DNA of 64,000 nucleotides. Origin: [Clostridium] citroniae WAL-17108 (lineage in GTDB: Bacteria > Bacillota > Clostridia > Lachnospirales > Lachnospiraceae). Numbering within the stretch: position 1 is the first letter of the stretch; each line of letters begins with the position of its first letter. Location: contig NZ_JH376420.1 in assembly GCF_000233455.1 (NCBI RefSeq), positions 36,582 through 100,581 on the forward strand. Direction: 5' to 3'. Below, one piece after another: positions 63,499-64,000 of the stretch. The notes under the pieces are model-generated. The model searched no databases. It was not told the origin of the DNA and worked only from the letters and a program-made list of their open reading frames with translations. A program made the translations under genes and the position numbers.

Positions 63499-64000
63499 TC
63501 ACCAAAGGCTCTCCGGCAGATCGGAAGTCCCCTGTCCGTAATACCGGAATATCTCTACTGCCCTGTCCACCTGCTCTTTAGTGAGCAGGGGAACATGGTG
63601 GTTCATTCCGTACGCAATACTGTAGGTTTTTGCTGCCTCCTCCAGGTAAACACAGGCATACAGGGCCTGCTTCAGACTGTCGCCCACGCTGATCACCCCA
63701 TGGTGTTTCAGAATGACAGCCAGCCTGTCGCCGATATTTTCCACAACTTCAATCCCCATCTGCATGCTTGCAGCAGAGGAATAAGGGCATACCTTCACAG
63801 CGCCCCGGGTAGCGTTTGCCAGGGTCGTGAGATTACAGGGAAGTTCATCTGTCACCAGCCCCACGGCCGTGGCATAGGGCTGATGGGTGTGGATGACGGC
63901 GTTCACCTCAGGCTTATGGGTTAATATGTAAAGCAGGGCTCTCACATCCACTGATGGTTTCCGTTCCCCCTCAAGCACATTTCCCTCCAGATCCATGACC
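63499..64000 (-). CDS. Class II aldolase/adducin family protein (FucA-like), partial
   Basis: The C-terminal 167 or so residues of a zinc aldolase; the start lies beyond the window. HTHQPYATAVG supplies zinc ligands and LKHHGVISVG the third histidine. L-fuculose-phosphate, rhamnulose-1-phosphate and ribulose-5-phosphate epimerase enzymes share the fold. It ends with a terminator 23 bp later, so it is a separate transcription unit from the PTS operon but on the same strand. Confidence 0.88.
   Translation of the reverse strand, partial: VMDLEGNVLEGERKPSVDVRALLYILTHKPEVNAVIHTHQPYATAVGLVTDELPCNLTTLANATRGAVKVCPYSSAASMQMGIEVVENIGDRLAVILKHHGVISVGDSLKQALYACVYLEEAAKTYSIAYGMNHHVPLLTKEQVDRAVEIFRYYGQGTSDLPESLW

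Overview
The window looks like a chromosome segment of a Gram-positive anaerobe of the Lachnospiraceae, most like the Enterocloster / Clostridium clostridioforme-bolteae group. This is inferred from gene content and style: PolC-type replicative polymerase, Firmicutes class III fructose-1,6-bisphosphatase, strong AGGAGG ribosome sites, lipoprotein-dependent ABC transporters, a LevR-type sigma-54 regulator and moderate GC. No 16S rRNA or other species marker is present. Almost every gene is on the minus strand; the plus-strand exceptions are the left edge, upp, a two-gene unit at 19.3 kb and a GGDEF/EAL gene at 53.3 kb.

Layout. 0-3 kb: edge of a probable insertion sequence, a YczE/YitT-like membrane protein, a membrane-anchored DUF4163/DUF3298-like protein behind a structured leader, and upp behind a palindromic repeat. 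3-13 kb: hexapeptide-repeat protein plus topB, galM, asd, a second type IIA topoisomerase pair (parC/parE-like) and tRNA-Gly(CCC). 13-19 kb: a polar amino-acid ABC transporter, fbp and an AI-2E family permease. 19-23 kb: a DsrE-like unit, then an MFS-like transporter, a small membrane protein and an LPXTG surface protein. 22.8-28.4 kb: kdpFABC with an extra 34-residue membrane peptide and an orphan KdpE-like regulator. 28.6-28.9 kb: tRNA-Pro(CGG), Glu(CTC), Thr(CGT). 29-34.3 kb: a copper operon (copA ... copZ) with an MBOAT/SGNH acetyltransferase pair between its two copper genes. 34.4-36.7 kb: XRE repressor with membrane partner, and an NSS sodium symporter. 36.9-41.8 kb: a BMP-type nucleoside ABC transporter. 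42-53 kb: the housekeeping cluster pyrH-frr-uppS-cdsA-dxr-rseP-ispG-polC. 53-54.7 kb: a protein degenerate in both its GGDEF and EAL motifs. 54.8-64 kb: a sigma-54/LevR-controlled mannose-family PTS operon with a class I aldolase, two alcohol dehydrogenases and, upstream, a class II (FucA-like) aldolase cut by the window end.

Most distinctive: (1) the sigma-54 PTS-aldolase-dehydrogenase module, with a recognisable -24/-12 promoter and repeats 80-130 bp upstream of it; (2) the acyl-transfer pair nested in a copper operon; (3) a dispersed palindromic repeat family at 2.1, 15.65 and 41.9 kb; (4) a doubly degenerate GGDEF/EAL protein; (5) the kdp operon with an extra micro-protein and no KdpD nearby. 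CDS starts were moved from the longest possible reading frame wherever a ribosome site clearly marked an internal start.
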